DNA of 54,991 nucleotides from Streptomyces corallincola (GTDB lineage: Bacteria > Actinomycetota > Actinomycetes > Streptomycetales > Streptomycetaceae): assembly GCF_019104725.1 (NCBI RefSeq), contig NZ_JAHRXF010000042.1, positions 1-54,991 on the forward strand. Reading direction: 5' to 3'. Shown piece by piece: positions 44,269-52,662 of this stretch. Every line of letters starts with the position of its first letter. Within the stretch, counting starts at the first letter, position 1. The position numbers and the translations under genes were made by a program. The notes under the pieces are model-generated. The model worked only from the letters and a program-made list of their open reading frames with translations, searched no databases and had not been told where the DNA came from.

Positions 44269-45147
44269 ATGCCCTACTTCGAGAGCCCCGTCGATGGTGT
44301 CCGGCTGCATTACGCCGATCACGGCCCGGCTTCCGGTCCGGTCGCCGTGTTCGCGGCGAGCGCCTATCTGGGGCACGAGATGTGGGAGTCCCAGGCGCTC
44401 CCGCTGGCCGAGGCGGGGTTCCGCTGCGTCGGCTACGACCGGCGGGGCCACGGCCGCTCGGACGACGCCTGGAGCGGCTACGACCTGGACACCCTGGCGG
44501 ACGATCTGCACGGGCTGCTGGCTCATCTGGGGCTCCGCCGGGCGACATTGATCGGGCATTCGGTGGGCGCGGCCGAGGTGGTGCGGTGTCTGACCCGGCA
44601 CGGCGGCGGACGGGTGGCGCGGGCCGCGCTGGTGTCCGGACTGGTGCCGGGCATCGGCCGCTCCCCCAGCCTGCCGAACGGCATCGGCCCGGAGTTCGTC
44701 CAGGCCGACGACGCGGCGTTCCGCGCCGATCGCGCCGCCTACTTCGCCGCGTCGGCGGACGACTTCTTCGCCGCCCACCTCCCCGGCAACCGGGTCTCCC
44801 CCGCCTACGTGGACCACCTGATCGCCCGCTGTCTGACCTCCACGCTCCGCGCCTCCGACGCGGTGCGCAGGCTGAGCCTGACCCTGGACGTGACCGCCGA
44901 ACTGTCCTCGCTGACGGTCCCGTTCCTCCTCGTCCACGGAACCCACGACACCTCGGCACCGCTGCCCGTCACCGGCGAACGGGCCTCCCGCCTGCTTACA
45001 GACGCGGACCTGAGGGTCTACGAGGACGCCGGTCACGGCCTGTTCGCCACGCACGGACATCAACTGCTGGCGGATCTCCGCGAGTTCATCGGTGAGCCGG
45101 AGTCCCGGACAACGACTCACCGTGAGCTGATGACCCGTCAGGCATAG
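44269..45147 (+). CDS. Alpha/beta-fold hydrolase
   Basis: A 292-residue serine hydrolase. The oxyanion region is AVFAASAYLGHEMWE, CVGYDRRGHGRSD follows, the nucleophile elbow is LIGHSVGAAE, the acid lies in VHGTHDTSAP and the catalytic His in YEDAGHGLFATH. The nearest families are esterases and non-heme haloperoxidase-like hydrolases. The ATG has GAGGAG upstream. No neighbours suggest the substrate. Confidence 0.9.
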   Translation: MPYFESPVDGVRLHYADHGPASGPVAVFAASAYLGHEMWESQALPLAEAGFRCVGYDRRGHGRSDDAWSGYDLDTLADDLHGLLAHLGLRRATLIGHSVGAAEVVRCLTRHGGGRVARAALVSGLVPGIGRSPSLPNGIGPEFVQADDAAFRADRAAYFAASADDFFAAHLPGNRVSPAYVDHLIARCLTSTLRASDAVRRLSLTLDVTAELSSLTVPFLLVHGTHDTSAPLPVTGERASRLLTDADLRVYEDAGHGLFATHGHQLLADLREFIGEPESRTTTHRELMTRQA

Positions 45148-45149
45148 CT

Positions 45150-45255
45150 TCAGCGGCAGCCGTTGCAGTTGACGCACCGGGTCGTGACCCCGGTGGCAGC
45201 GGTATCGGCGGCCTGCCGCTCCGGGTGCCGGAGGCATCGCGGATGAGTCGCTCAT
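45150..45255 (-). pseudogene. Possible frameshifted small Cys-rich peptide gene
   Basis: On the minus strand an ATG at 45255 opens a frame MSDSSAMPPAPGAAG; in a second frame the same stretch ends in TGVTTRCVNCNGCR and a stop at 45150-45152. Joining them needs one base removed in between. The CxxCxxC end looks gene-like (metal binding or a modified peptide), but the frame carrying it has no start codon. Either a frameshifted gene, a sequencing indel, or chance. An imperfect hairpin (45175-45195) that could terminate the hydrolase gene lies inside. Confidence 0.3.
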
Positions 45256-45403
45256 GTCGTCCCCCCCGCGCCGCAGAGGGGACGACCGTATTGCTTCACC
45301 ATGCAATCTGCTGGCCGGATGACCGCCGGGCGTTCACGCGGCGATGGAGTGGTGTGCACGCTTCCCGTGCGCACTCACCGGTCGCGCCCCGGTGGGCGGT
45401 GGC

Positions 45404-45925
45404 TCAGTTCGCCGGGGACGAGGCCCGGCGCGGGAGCTTCCAGCCCGGCCGGGGGAAGTGGCAGGTGTAGCCGTCGGGATAGCGCTCCAGGTAGTCCTGG
45501 TGCTCGGGCTCGGCCTCCCAGAAGTCGCCCACCGGCTCGACCTCGGTGACGACCTTGCCCGGCCAGAGCCCGCTCGCCTCGACGTCCGCGATGGTGTCCA
45601 CGGCGACGCGATGCTGCTGCTCGTCCGTGTAGTAGATCGCGGAGCGGTAGCTGCGGCCGAGGTCGTTGCCCTGGCGGTCCTTCGTGGTCGGGTCGTGGAT
45701 TTGGAAGAAGAACTCCAGGATGTCCCGGTAGCAGGTGACGGCCGGGTCGAAAAGGATCTCGATGGACTCGGCGTGGTCGCCGTGGTTCCGGTAGGTCGCG
45801 TTCGGCGTGTCGCCGCCGCTGTAGCCGACACGGGTGGCGAGGACGCCGGGCTGCCTGCGGATGAGATCCTGCATGCCCCAGAAGCAACCGCCCGCCAGTA
45901 CGGCCCGCTCTGTTCCCACTGTCAT
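45404..45925 (-). CDS. msrA: Peptide methionine sulfoxide reductase A
   Basis: A 173-residue MsrA. The catalytic motif is AVLAGGCFWGMQDL, followed by TRVGYSGGDTPNATYRNHGDHAESIEI, YRDILEFFFQIHDPTT and the C-terminal YPDGYTCHFPRPGWKLP. It reduces methionine-S-sulfoxide in oxidised proteins with thioredoxin. ATG at 45925 follows GAGGAG; an upstream GTG at 45985 would add a 20-residue leader with two Cys and also has a GGAGG-like site. Stand-alone gene. Confidence 0.95.
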   Translation of the reverse strand: MTVGTERAVLAGGCFWGMQDLIRRQPGVLATRVGYSGGDTPNATYRNHGDHAESIEILFDPAVTCYRDILEFFFQIHDPTTKDRQGNDLGRSYRSAIYYTDEQQHRVAVDTIADVEASGLWPGKVVTEVEPVGDFWEAEPEHQDYLERYPDGYTCHFPRPGWKLPRRASSPAN

Positions 45926-46055
45926 CGGTCGCTCCTCAAGCTCGATCCCGCACCGGCACACCGCCTTCGACGTGCCGGTTGTCACGGTCCTCCAGCTTAT
46001 TACCCGTCCGGAGCGACCGTCCGGGCGGTGGCCCCCGGCCCGCCCTCGCCCCCGG

Positions 46056-46820
46056 TCACGCGGAGACGACGGCCACCCCCGTACGCCCGCCGTCCACGTC
46101 GAGCACCGCGCCCTGCACGTACGACGCCTCGCCGGACGCGAGGAACACGGCGGCGCCCGCGATCTCCTCGGGCCGTCCCATCCGCCCCGCCGGAGTGCCC
46201 TTGACCATGATCTCGGCGGGATGCGGCTCCCCGGGCCGCGATTCCTGGACGACGCCGGGCGAGATCGCGTTGACCCGCACTCCGTACGGCCCGAACTCCG
46301 CCGCCCAGGCGCGGGTCAGCGTCTCCAGCGCCCCCTTGGTCGAGCTGTAGAGCGCGCCCATCGGCACGGCGAGCCGGGCGATCCACGAGCCCAGGTTGAT
46401 GATCGCACCGCCACCGGCCTCGGCCATCGCGGGTGCGACGGCGGCCGTGAGGAAGAAGGGCGCCTTGACGTTGACGGCGTAGACCTCGTCGAAGGTCTTC
46501 TCGTCGGTGTCCGGGGTGGTCGGGGCCGGGTAGACGCCGGCGCTGTTCACCAGCACGTCGATGGTTCCGCCCAGCACCGACGCGGCCTCGGCCGCCAGCC
46601 CGCGGGAGGCGTCCGCGCCGCCGTCCAGGTCGGCGCGGACGAAGTCGGCCCGCCCGCCACGGGCGCGGATGCCCTCGACCACCTCGGCACCCCGCTCGGC
46701 GCTGCGCCCCGAGACCACCACATGGGCTCCCTCGGCGGCGAACGCCTCGGCCACCGCCCGCCCGATGTTGCTCGTCGCCCCGGTCACCAGGGCACGCCTG
46801 CCCGCGAGCCGTCCACTCAT
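46056..46820 (-). CDS. SDR-family oxidoreductase (TetR-regulated)
   Basis: A 254-residue classical SDR. TGATSNIGRAVAEAF replaces the usual TGxxxGIG with Asn, NSAG follows, the catalytic residues are Ser in INLGSWIAR and YSSTKGALE, and the C-terminus is VLDVDGGRTG. ATG at 46820 follows GGAGTGATCGTG. A perfect TGGACT/AGTCCA palindrome 80 bases upstream matches one upstream of the neighbouring TetR gene, so it is probably the repressor's target. The substrate is unknown. Confidence 0.92.
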   Translation of the reverse strand: MSGRLAGRRALVTGATSNIGRAVAEAFAAEGAHVVVSGRSAERGAEVVEGIRARGGRADFVRADLDGGADASRGLAAEAASVLGGTIDVLVNSAGVYPAPTTPDTDEKTFDEVYAVNVKAPFFLTAAVAPAMAEAGGGAIINLGSWIARLAVPMGALYSSTKGALETLTRAWAAEFGPYGVRVNAISPGVVQESRPGEPHPAEIMVKGTPAGRMGRPEEIAGAAVFLASGEASYVQGAVLDVDGGRTGVAVVSA

Positions 46821-46899
46821 CACGATCACTCCTGCCACGTCGTCGCCACGAATCCGGGCACCGCGCCCGGTCGGCAGTGCCACTGTGCGGAGTGAAAAA

Positions 46900-46915
46900 T
46901 GGACTTGCAAGTCCA
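46900..46915. promoter_or_regulatory. TetR operator 1 (SDR side)
   Basis: TGGACTTGCAAGTCCA is a perfect 16-bp palindrome 80 bases upstream of the SDR ATG. The outer arms recur at 47641-47656 upstream of the TetR gene. Confidence 0.75.
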
Positions 46916-46961
46916 GTCTGCGGGATGGCGGCGGGCCCGCTCGGGACCGTGCGGGGTTGCC

Positions 46962-47621
46962 TCAGACGGCGACCGCCGCCGCTCCCCCGACCGTCCCGGC
47001 CGTGCCGTTCCCCGCGCCCGTCGCGCGCAGCCCCGCGATGCCCTCGTCCAGCGCCGCCCGCAGGTGGTAGGACTCACCGGTGGACTGGAGGATCGTGACG
47101 CCGCCCTGAATTCCCGCCAGCAGGGCGGCGGAGCGGGCCTGGACGTCGAGACCCTCCGGGAGGTGTCCGCCCGCCTGGAGTGCGCGCATTCCGGCGGCGA
47201 GGCTCGCCTGCCACTGCCGGGTCAGCTCCACCACGACCGCGCGGGCGCCGGGGGTGGTGCGGCCCAGGTGGAGGAAGAGGGCGCCGAGCGGGCAGTGCTC
47301 GCCCTGTTCCTCGTAGCGCCGGACGACGAGGTCACGCCAGCTCTGCCACGCCTCCCAGGAGTCGAGACAGCCGAGGTAGGGCTGCTGGTCCTCCAGCACC
47401 CGGTCGGCCTCGAACTGGGCAACAGAGAGCAGCAGTTCGTCCTTGCCGCCGGGGAAGTAGTGGAAGAGCTGGCTCTTGCTGGTACGGGTACGGGCCATCA
47501 CGTCGTCCAGAGTGGCGAGCGCGACCCCCTTCTCCCGGAGCACCAGCGCGGCACCCTCGACGATCCGCCCGCGGGTCGCCCTGCCCTTGGCAGTCAGCCT
47601 GGCCTTCGGCTCCTGGCGCAC
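46962..47621 (-). CDS. TetR-family repressor
   Basis: A 219-residue regulator of the YxaF/LmrA group. The DNA-binding segment is RGRIVEGAALVLREKGVALATLDDVMARTRTSKSQLFHYFPGGKDELL, with the characteristic SQLFHYF; the C-terminal domain includes GEHCPLGALFLHLGR. GTG at 47621 is chosen, with GAGAGG nine bases upstream. Operators with the same arms upstream of this gene and of the SDR indicate autoregulation and SDR control. Divergent from the DUF2071 gene. Confidence 0.92.
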   Translation of the reverse strand: MRQEPKARLTAKGRATRGRIVEGAALVLREKGVALATLDDVMARTRTSKSQLFHYFPGGKDELLLSVAQFEADRVLEDQQPYLGCLDSWEAWQSWRDLVVRRYEEQGEHCPLGALFLHLGRTTPGARAVVVELTRQWQASLAAGMRALQAGGHLPEGLDVQARSAALLAGIQGGVTILQSTGESYHLRAALDEGIAGLRATGAGNGTAGTVGGAAAVAV

Positions 47622-47640
47622 GGCACACACCCTCTCGTAA

Positions 47641-47656
47641 TGGACTGATTGGTCCA
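47641..47656. promoter_or_regulatory. TetR operator 2 (autoregulatory side)
   Basis: TGGACTGATTGGTCCA shares the TGGAC and GTCCA arms and 16-base length of the SDR-side palindrome. It lies 20 bases upstream of the TetR GTG, in the divergent region with the DUF2071 gene. Confidence 0.7.
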
Positions 47657-47767
47657 CTTTAATCGGGAGGAGCGCCACGTGCACCGCCACCGATGACGCC
47701 CCCTCCACGCCCCGCGCCGCGTGCCAGACCCCTCCCGTACGCCTCTCCCCCGGCGGATACTGGAGCC

Positions 47768-48541
47768 ATGACGCAGCGCCCGCCCGAGGCACCCCCGGAG
47801 CCCGTCACCGCTGAGCCGCCGCACACAGGTGGCCGGGCCCTGCTGACGCAGTCGTGGCTGGACCTGGCGTTCCTGCACTGGGCGGCGGACCCGGCGGACG
47901 TGGCTCCGCTGCTGCCGCCGGGGACCCGGCCGGACACGCTGGACGGGGTGACGTACGTCGGTCTGGTCGCGTTCCGGATGCACCGGGTCGGCTGGTTCCG
48001 GCTGCCCGGCATCCCGTACCTCGGGGCGTTCCCGGAGACCAACGTCCGGCTGTACTCGGTGGACGCGCGGGGGCGGCGGGGTGTGGTGTTCCGGTCGCTG
48101 GACGCCTCGCGGCTGCTCCCGGTCGTCGTCGGCCGGGCGGCGTTCCGGCTGCCGTACGTGTGGTCGCGGATGGAGATCCGGCGGGACGGCGCGACCGTGT
48201 CGTACACCAGCAGGCGCCGCTGGCCGGGCCCGCGCGACGCGCGCAGCGACCTGATCGTCCGCAGGGGTGAACCCGTGGAAGAGCCAACGGAGTTGGAGCA
48301 CTTCCTCACCGCACGCTGGGGCATGCACACCGCCTTCCTCGGGCGGGCCCGCTATCTGCCGAACTCCCATCCACGCTGGCCGCTGCACCGCGCCGAACTG
48401 CTGCACTGCGACGAGAACCTGATCCGCGCCGCCGGTCTCCCCGCTCCCACCGGAGATCCGGTGAGCGTGCTCTACTCCCCCGGCGTACCGGTGACATTCA
48501 CCCGCGCACCCCGCACCACGGGCGGCATCCCGACCCCCTGA
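47768..48541 (+). CDS. DUF2071 (YqjF-like) protein
   Basis: A 257-residue protein starting MTQRPPEAPPEPV. The family signature covers LTQSWLDLAFLHWAADPADVAPLLPPG, FPETNVRLYSVD and FLTARWGMHTAFLGRARYLPNSHPRWPLHRAELL. The fold is related to acetoacetate decarboxylase-like barrels; no catalytic activity is known for this group. The ATG follows TGGAGCC. The next gene, a deacetylase, starts 46 bases downstream and may be co-transcribed. Confidence 0.88.
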   Translation: MTQRPPEAPPEPVTAEPPHTGGRALLTQSWLDLAFLHWAADPADVAPLLPPGTRPDTLDGVTYVGLVAFRMHRVGWFRLPGIPYLGAFPETNVRLYSVDARGRRGVVFRSLDASRLLPVVVGRAAFRLPYVWSRMEIRRDGATVSYTSRRRWPGPRDARSDLIVRRGEPVEEPTELEHFLTARWGMHTAFLGRARYLPNSHPRWPLHRAELLHCDENLIRAAGLPAPTGDPVSVLYSPGVPVTFTRAPRTTGGIPTP

Positions 48542-48586
48542 AACCGTCCGGACAACGCCCCTCTCCCCACCGAAAGGCGGTGCCAC

Positions 48587-49360
48587 GTGCAGGCGACCGG
48601 TCTGCTCGCGGTCTTCGCGCATCCCGACGACGAGTCGCTGATGGCCGGCGGTCTCCTCGCCCGGTACGCGGCAGCGGGCGCACGTACCGGAGTGGTGACC
48701 GCCACCTGGGCGCCGGGCACTGTGCGTGCCGCCGAACTGGCCGACGCGGTACGCACCTTGGGGGCGGGTGAGCCGCGGCTGCTCGGGTACGCGGATGCGC
48801 GGGTTCCGGAGTCGGCGCCGGACGAAGTGCGTTTTTGCGACGCTCCGTTGGACGCGGCGGTCGGCCGACTCGTCTCCCACATCAGGGAGTTCAGGCCGGA
48901 CACCGTCGTCACCCACGACGGCTACGGCAATGCCACCGGCCACCCGGACCACGTCCACACCCACCGGCTGGCCGTGCTCGCCGTGCACGCGGCCGGTCTG
49001 GACGGCCTCTTCCCGGACGCCGGTGAGCCGTGGCAGCCCGGCGCGCTGTACCTGGCCACGCACCCGCGCTCGTTCCTCGCCACTCTCGCGGACGAACTCG
49101 GCGCCCGGAAAGGGCTGTTCGGCGTGCCGGACGAGCAGGTCACCGCCGCCGTGGACGTGGGCCCCTGGCTGGACCGGAAGATCGCGGCCCTGCTGTGCCA
49201 CCGCTCCGAGGTGGCGCGGGGTGCGCTGCCCGGCCAGGTGGAGCGGATGTCGCGGGAGCCGCGGGAGAAGCTGTTCTCGACGGAGTGGTACGTACGGCAC
49301 TGGCCAACACCGGCACCGACACCAGCGCCGGGATGGGGGCCGCCGGAACTCGCGCTCTGA
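48587..49360 (+). CDS. PIG-L/LmbE-family N-acetylglucosaminyl deacetylase-like protein
   Basis: A 257-residue zinc deacetylase-like enzyme. The motif AVFAHPDDESLMAGG (zinc His-Asp plus general base Asp) opens the protein, and GHPDHVHTHR supplies the third ligand. The family includes MshB and Mca of mycothiol metabolism as well as antibiotic sugar deacetylases; this copy lies apart from mycothiol genes. GTG at 48587 follows AAAGGCGG. The C-terminal 15 residues are Pro-rich and variable. Confidence 0.9.
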   Translation: MQATGLLAVFAHPDDESLMAGGLLARYAAAGARTGVVTATWAPGTVRAAELADAVRTLGAGEPRLLGYADARVPESAPDEVRFCDAPLDAAVGRLVSHIREFRPDTVVTHDGYGNATGHPDHVHTHRLAVLAVHAAGLDGLFPDAGEPWQPGALYLATHPRSFLATLADELGARKGLFGVPDEQVTAAVDVGPWLDRKIAALLCHRSEVARGALPGQVERMSREPREKLFSTEWYVRHWPTPAPTPAPGWGPPELAL

Positions 49361-49424
49361 CGCGGCCCGTTCGGCACGCGCGCAGAGCCCGGACCTCGGC
49401 CGGAGCCTCGGCGGACACGCCCCC

Positions 49425-50693
49425 TCAGTCCACTCGCACCGCTTCCCCCGGCGGACGCTCGCGCAGCGCGCCGTAGCCGAAGAAGTAGGCGGGCAGGCGG
49501 CGGAGCAGCGGGAAGCCGGAGATCAGGCGGGCACCCCTGACGGCGCCGCCGAAGGGGAGCCGTCCGCCGAGCACCGGGGCGATGACCCGTGCGTGGGCGG
49601 CCCGTTGGAGGGTCTGGGTGGCGACGGTGACCGGTTCGCGGCGGCGCTGCACCGCGCGTACGTCCGCGAGCCCGACGGTGCCCCGGCGCAGCGGTCCGGC
49701 GAGCAGCCGGGCGGCGGCCACCGCGTCCTGCACGGCGAGGTTGATGCCGATGCCGAACACCGGGGACATGGCGTGCGCGGCGTCCCCGATGCAGAGCAGG
49801 CCGGGCCGGTGCCAGCGGCGGAGCCGGTCGAGGCGTACATCGAGCAGTTTCACCTCGTCCCACGAGCGCAGTTCGTCCACCCGGTCGGCCATCCACGGGA
49901 CGGCGCCCACGAAGTCGGCCCGGAAACGGTCGAGTCCGGCGGCGCGGCGCTGCCGGTCGGTGCCCTTGGGGACGAGTCCGGCGCACTGCCAGTAGTCGCC
50001 CCGGTCGATCAGCGCCGTGAAGAAGCGGTGCCCGGTGCCGCCGACGAGGCCGTGCGGGTCGCCGTCGTGCCGGGGCAGCCGGAACCACCAGGTGTCCATC
50101 GGGCAGGCGAAGGCGTGCGGGCGCAGCTCCGGGAGGAAGCGGGCGAGGGAGCCGCGGCCGTCGCAGGCGACGGTGAGGGTGGCGCGCAGGGTGCCCTCGC
50201 GGCCGTCCGAGGTGCGGTACCGGACGCCGGTGACGCGGCCGGACTCGACGAGGTAGGAGGTGGCCTCGGTGTTCATGCGCAGGTCGAAGGACGGCTCGGT
50301 GCGGGCCGCGTCCGCGAGGAGGTCGAGCAGGTCCCACTGGGGCACCATCGCCACGTGGTCGTAGGGCGCGGGCAGCACGGCGAGGTCGGCGACGGTGACC
50401 ATCGAGCCGCCCTCGCCGACCGGCATCGACACGGTGCGCACCTGGCGCTGGGGCAGCCGGGCGAAGCGTTCGCCGAGGCCGAGTTCGTCCAGCAGGGCGA
50501 GGGTCGAGGGGTGGACGGTGTCGCCCCGGAAGTCGCGCAGGAAGTCGCCGTGCTTCTCCAGGACGGTGACCTCGACACCGCAGCGGGCCAGCAGCAGCGC
50601 GAGCACCATCCCCGCCGGTCCGCCGCCCACCACGCAGCACGTGGTGCGTTCGGTGCGGTGCGCCGTGGCGGGTCTCCGCTCCGTCGTCGTCAT
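49425..50693 (-). CDS. FAD-dependent aromatic-ring hydroxylase-type monooxygenase
   Basis: A 422-residue class A flavin monooxygenase. The FAD motif is CCVVGGGPAGMVLALLLARCG, the DG motif appears as VACDGRGS and the GD motif as LLCIGDAAHAMSPVFGIGINLAVQDAV. It hydroxylates an aromatic or polyene substrate using NAD(P)H and O2. ATG at 50693 follows GAGGGAG. A clean AT-rich inverted repeat about 80 bases upstream marks its promoter as regulated by a factor not in the immediate vicinity. Confidence 0.92.
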   Translation of the reverse strand: MTTTERRPATAHRTERTTCCVVGGGPAGMVLALLLARCGVEVTVLEKHGDFLRDFRGDTVHPSTLALLDELGLGERFARLPQRQVRTVSMPVGEGGSMVTVADLAVLPAPYDHVAMVPQWDLLDLLADAARTEPSFDLRMNTEATSYLVESGRVTGVRYRTSDGREGTLRATLTVACDGRGSLARFLPELRPHAFACPMDTWWFRLPRHDGDPHGLVGGTGHRFFTALIDRGDYWQCAGLVPKGTDRQRRAAGLDRFRADFVGAVPWMADRVDELRSWDEVKLLDVRLDRLRRWHRPGLLCIGDAAHAMSPVFGIGINLAVQDAVAAARLLAGPLRRGTVGLADVRAVQRRREPVTVATQTLQRAAHARVIAPVLGGRLPFGGAVRGARLISGFPLLRRLPAYFFGYGALRERPPGEAVRVD

Positions 50694-50770
50694 GGCCGGC
50701 TCCCTCGCGGTCTCGTGGCGTGCGGAGCGGTCCTGTCGTGGGCTCCGCACGCTTCCGGTACCCCAGAATA

Positions 50771-50788
50771 ATTCATCACATGATGAAT
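50771..50788. promoter_or_regulatory. AT-rich operator upstream of the monooxygenase gene
   Basis: ATTCATCA-CA-TGATGAAT is a perfect 8-bp inverted repeat in otherwise GC-rich DNA. TATTCT on the minus strand at 50763-50768 gives a -10 just downstream, so binding would block the promoter. The shape suits a MarR- or TetR-type regulator. Confidence 0.65.
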
Positions 50789-51030
50789 AGGGAAGTCCCG
50801 CCGGGCCGCCGGGGACGGCGGAACATGCCGCCAGGTGGAGCAATCACCGGCGGGCGGCCCCCCGGACCAGCACCCTTGTCCCCGTGCCGAGTGGGCCAGG
50901 TCGGCCGGATCGGGTGACAGGAGTCGGGTGTGCGCAGGCCACGAGTGGCGAACCGTCCAGGACACCGGCCGCCGGGGCGGTGTCCCGGCGGCCTCACCCG
51001 CGGCGGAGCCGCGCGTCCGGAGCGGCGCGC

Positions 51031-52230
51031 GTGAGCGGCTCGGGCGGGCAGCGGCGCGCACGGCTGTCGAAGCTGGTGGGCGCGGGACACACGTCCGGCG
51101 ACGAGGCGGGCACGGAGGCCCGCAGCCAGCTCCCCGCCACTCCGGCGTGGATGCGCTGGCTCCCGGTGCTGTACGTGGCGGCCGTGCTGGTGCTGGAACC
51201 GCTCACGCCGGTGGACTGGCCGCTGAGCTTCGTACTGATCGCCGTACCGCTGCTGGCCGCGTTCGCGTACGGGCCACTGGTCGTCGCGGGCGCCACGCTG
51301 TTCGCCATCGTCCTGGAGGGGGTTCTCGCCGGGACGCCGTGCTGCGCGGGCCGCCCGATCGGCCACCTCTGGGACCGGTACTACGTCGCCTCGTACGTCT
51401 GCACCGCCCTGGTCGGCACCCTCGGCACCGTTCTGGCCGCCCACCGCACCCGCCGTGAACGCACGCTCGCGGACGTGCGGTTCGTGGCCGACATCGCCCA
51501 GCGCGTGCTGCTGAAGCCGGTGCCGCGCCGGATCGGCACCATGCTGCTGGAGAGTCTGTACGTCGCGGCGGACGCGGAGGCGCGCATCGGCGGCGACCTG
51601 TACGAGGCCGTCCCCACCCCCTACGGCGTACGGCTGCTCATCGGGGACGTGCGCGGCAAGGGGCTGCGGGCCGTGGAGACGGCCGCCGCGCTGCTCGGGG
51701 CGTTCCGCGAGGCCGCGCACGACGAGCCCGATCTGCCAGGGCTCGCGGGGCGCGTGGAGCTGAGCATCTCCCGGCGGGCCGACATGCTCGGCGGGACGGA
51801 GCTGCGCGAGCGCTTCGTCACGGCGGTGTTCGTGGAGATCCCCCTGGACAGCCCGCGCCTGCGCATCGTGAACTGCGGCCACCCGCCCCCGCTGCGCATC
51901 CGCCCGGACGAGGTGCGCGAGCTGGACCGGGGCAACTCCTCACCGCCGCTCAACCTCGGCATGCTGGTCAGCGAGTCGTACCACGTGGACGTCTACGACT
52001 TCCGCCCCGGCGACCAGCTCCTCCTCTTCACGGACGGTGTCACCGAGACCCGTGACCCCACCGGCGCCTTCTATCCCCTCCCCGAACGCCTCCGCTCCTG
52101 GGGCCCGCTCCCCCCGCACGACCTCATCGAGCAACTCCACCAGGACCTGCTCACCTGGAGCCACAACCGCCTCAACGACGACATCGCGGCCCTGACGGCG
52201 TTCCTGCCCCGCGAGGGGGCGGGGGGCTGA
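51031..52230 (+). CDS. Membrane-bound SpoIIE (PP2C) serine phosphatase
   Basis: A roughly 399-residue protein. After a short cytosolic start come about four membrane segments (WLPVLYVAAVLVLEPL through SYVCTALVGTLGTVLAAH, about 40-135). A short coiled linker leads to the PP2C domain with RIGGDLYEA, LIGDVRGKG, LLLFTDGVTETRD and NDDIAALTAF. This is the common Streptomyces MHYT-less membrane phosphatase that acts on STAS proteins. GTG at 51031 follows CGGAG; upstream starts would add an unlikely Arg/Pro-rich extension. Confidence 0.9.
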   Translation: MSGSGGQRRARLSKLVGAGHTSGDEAGTEARSQLPATPAWMRWLPVLYVAAVLVLEPLTPVDWPLSFVLIAVPLLAAFAYGPLVVAGATLFAIVLEGVLAGTPCCAGRPIGHLWDRYYVASYVCTALVGTLGTVLAAHRTRRERTLADVRFVADIAQRVLLKPVPRRIGTMLLESLYVAADAEARIGGDLYEAVPTPYGVRLLIGDVRGKGLRAVETAAALLGAFREAAHDEPDLPGLAGRVELSISRRADMLGGTELRERFVTAVFVEIPLDSPRLRIVNCGHPPPLRIRPDEVRELDRGNSSPPLNLGMLVSESYHVDVYDFRPGDQLLLFTDGVTETRDPTGAFYPLPERLRSWGPLPPHDLIEQLHQDLLTWSHNRLNDDIAALTAFLPREGAGG

Positions 52231-52315
52231 GGACCGACGAGATCAGCCCGGCATCGGCCGACGGGACGGGTCCGGGGGGCGTCCCGAGGGGGCGCCCCGC
52301 TTGGTGTTCGGGTGT

Positions 52316-52483
52316 TCATTCCCCCTTCGTGTCCCGCGATCGTTCGCCCTCGGCCTGGGACGGTTCGGTCCTGGGGACGTCGGGTTGCTGTTCCTGGGGG
52401 TCGGTGTCGTCGCGTTCGCCCTCGGCCTGGGAGGGGGTGCGGGCGTAGAGATACGCGTCGTAGCCCGAGGCTCCGGTGGTCAT
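52316..52483 (-). CDS. Small acidic protein with internal repeat
   Basis: A 55-residue hydrophilic protein (MTTGASGYDAYLYARTPS at the start) with a strong AAGGAGG ribosome site. PSQAEGER occurs twice, encoded by an exact 20-base repeat at 52341-52360 and 52413-52432. It is acidic, without hydrophobic segment, and likely unstructured. No family was recognised; it converges with the membrane phosphatase and is divergent from the GH5-type gene. Confidence 0.6.
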   Translation of the reverse strand: MTTGASGYDAYLYARTPSQAEGERDDTDPQEQQPDVPRTEPSQAEGERSRDTKGE

Positions 52484-52662
52484 GGCGGGCCTCCTTCCGC
52501 GGTGCTCTGCCTCCATCGTGCTCCGCGCGGGGGCGGGGTGCCAGGGGTGCCGGTACTTCGTCCGGCGGGGCTGTTCCCAGGGGGCGCGGGGCGCGGTAGA
52601 AACCACGGGCACGTGCACGCCTCCGTCCGGCTCGTTCCCCCACGATCTCCGAGGGCCGTCCC

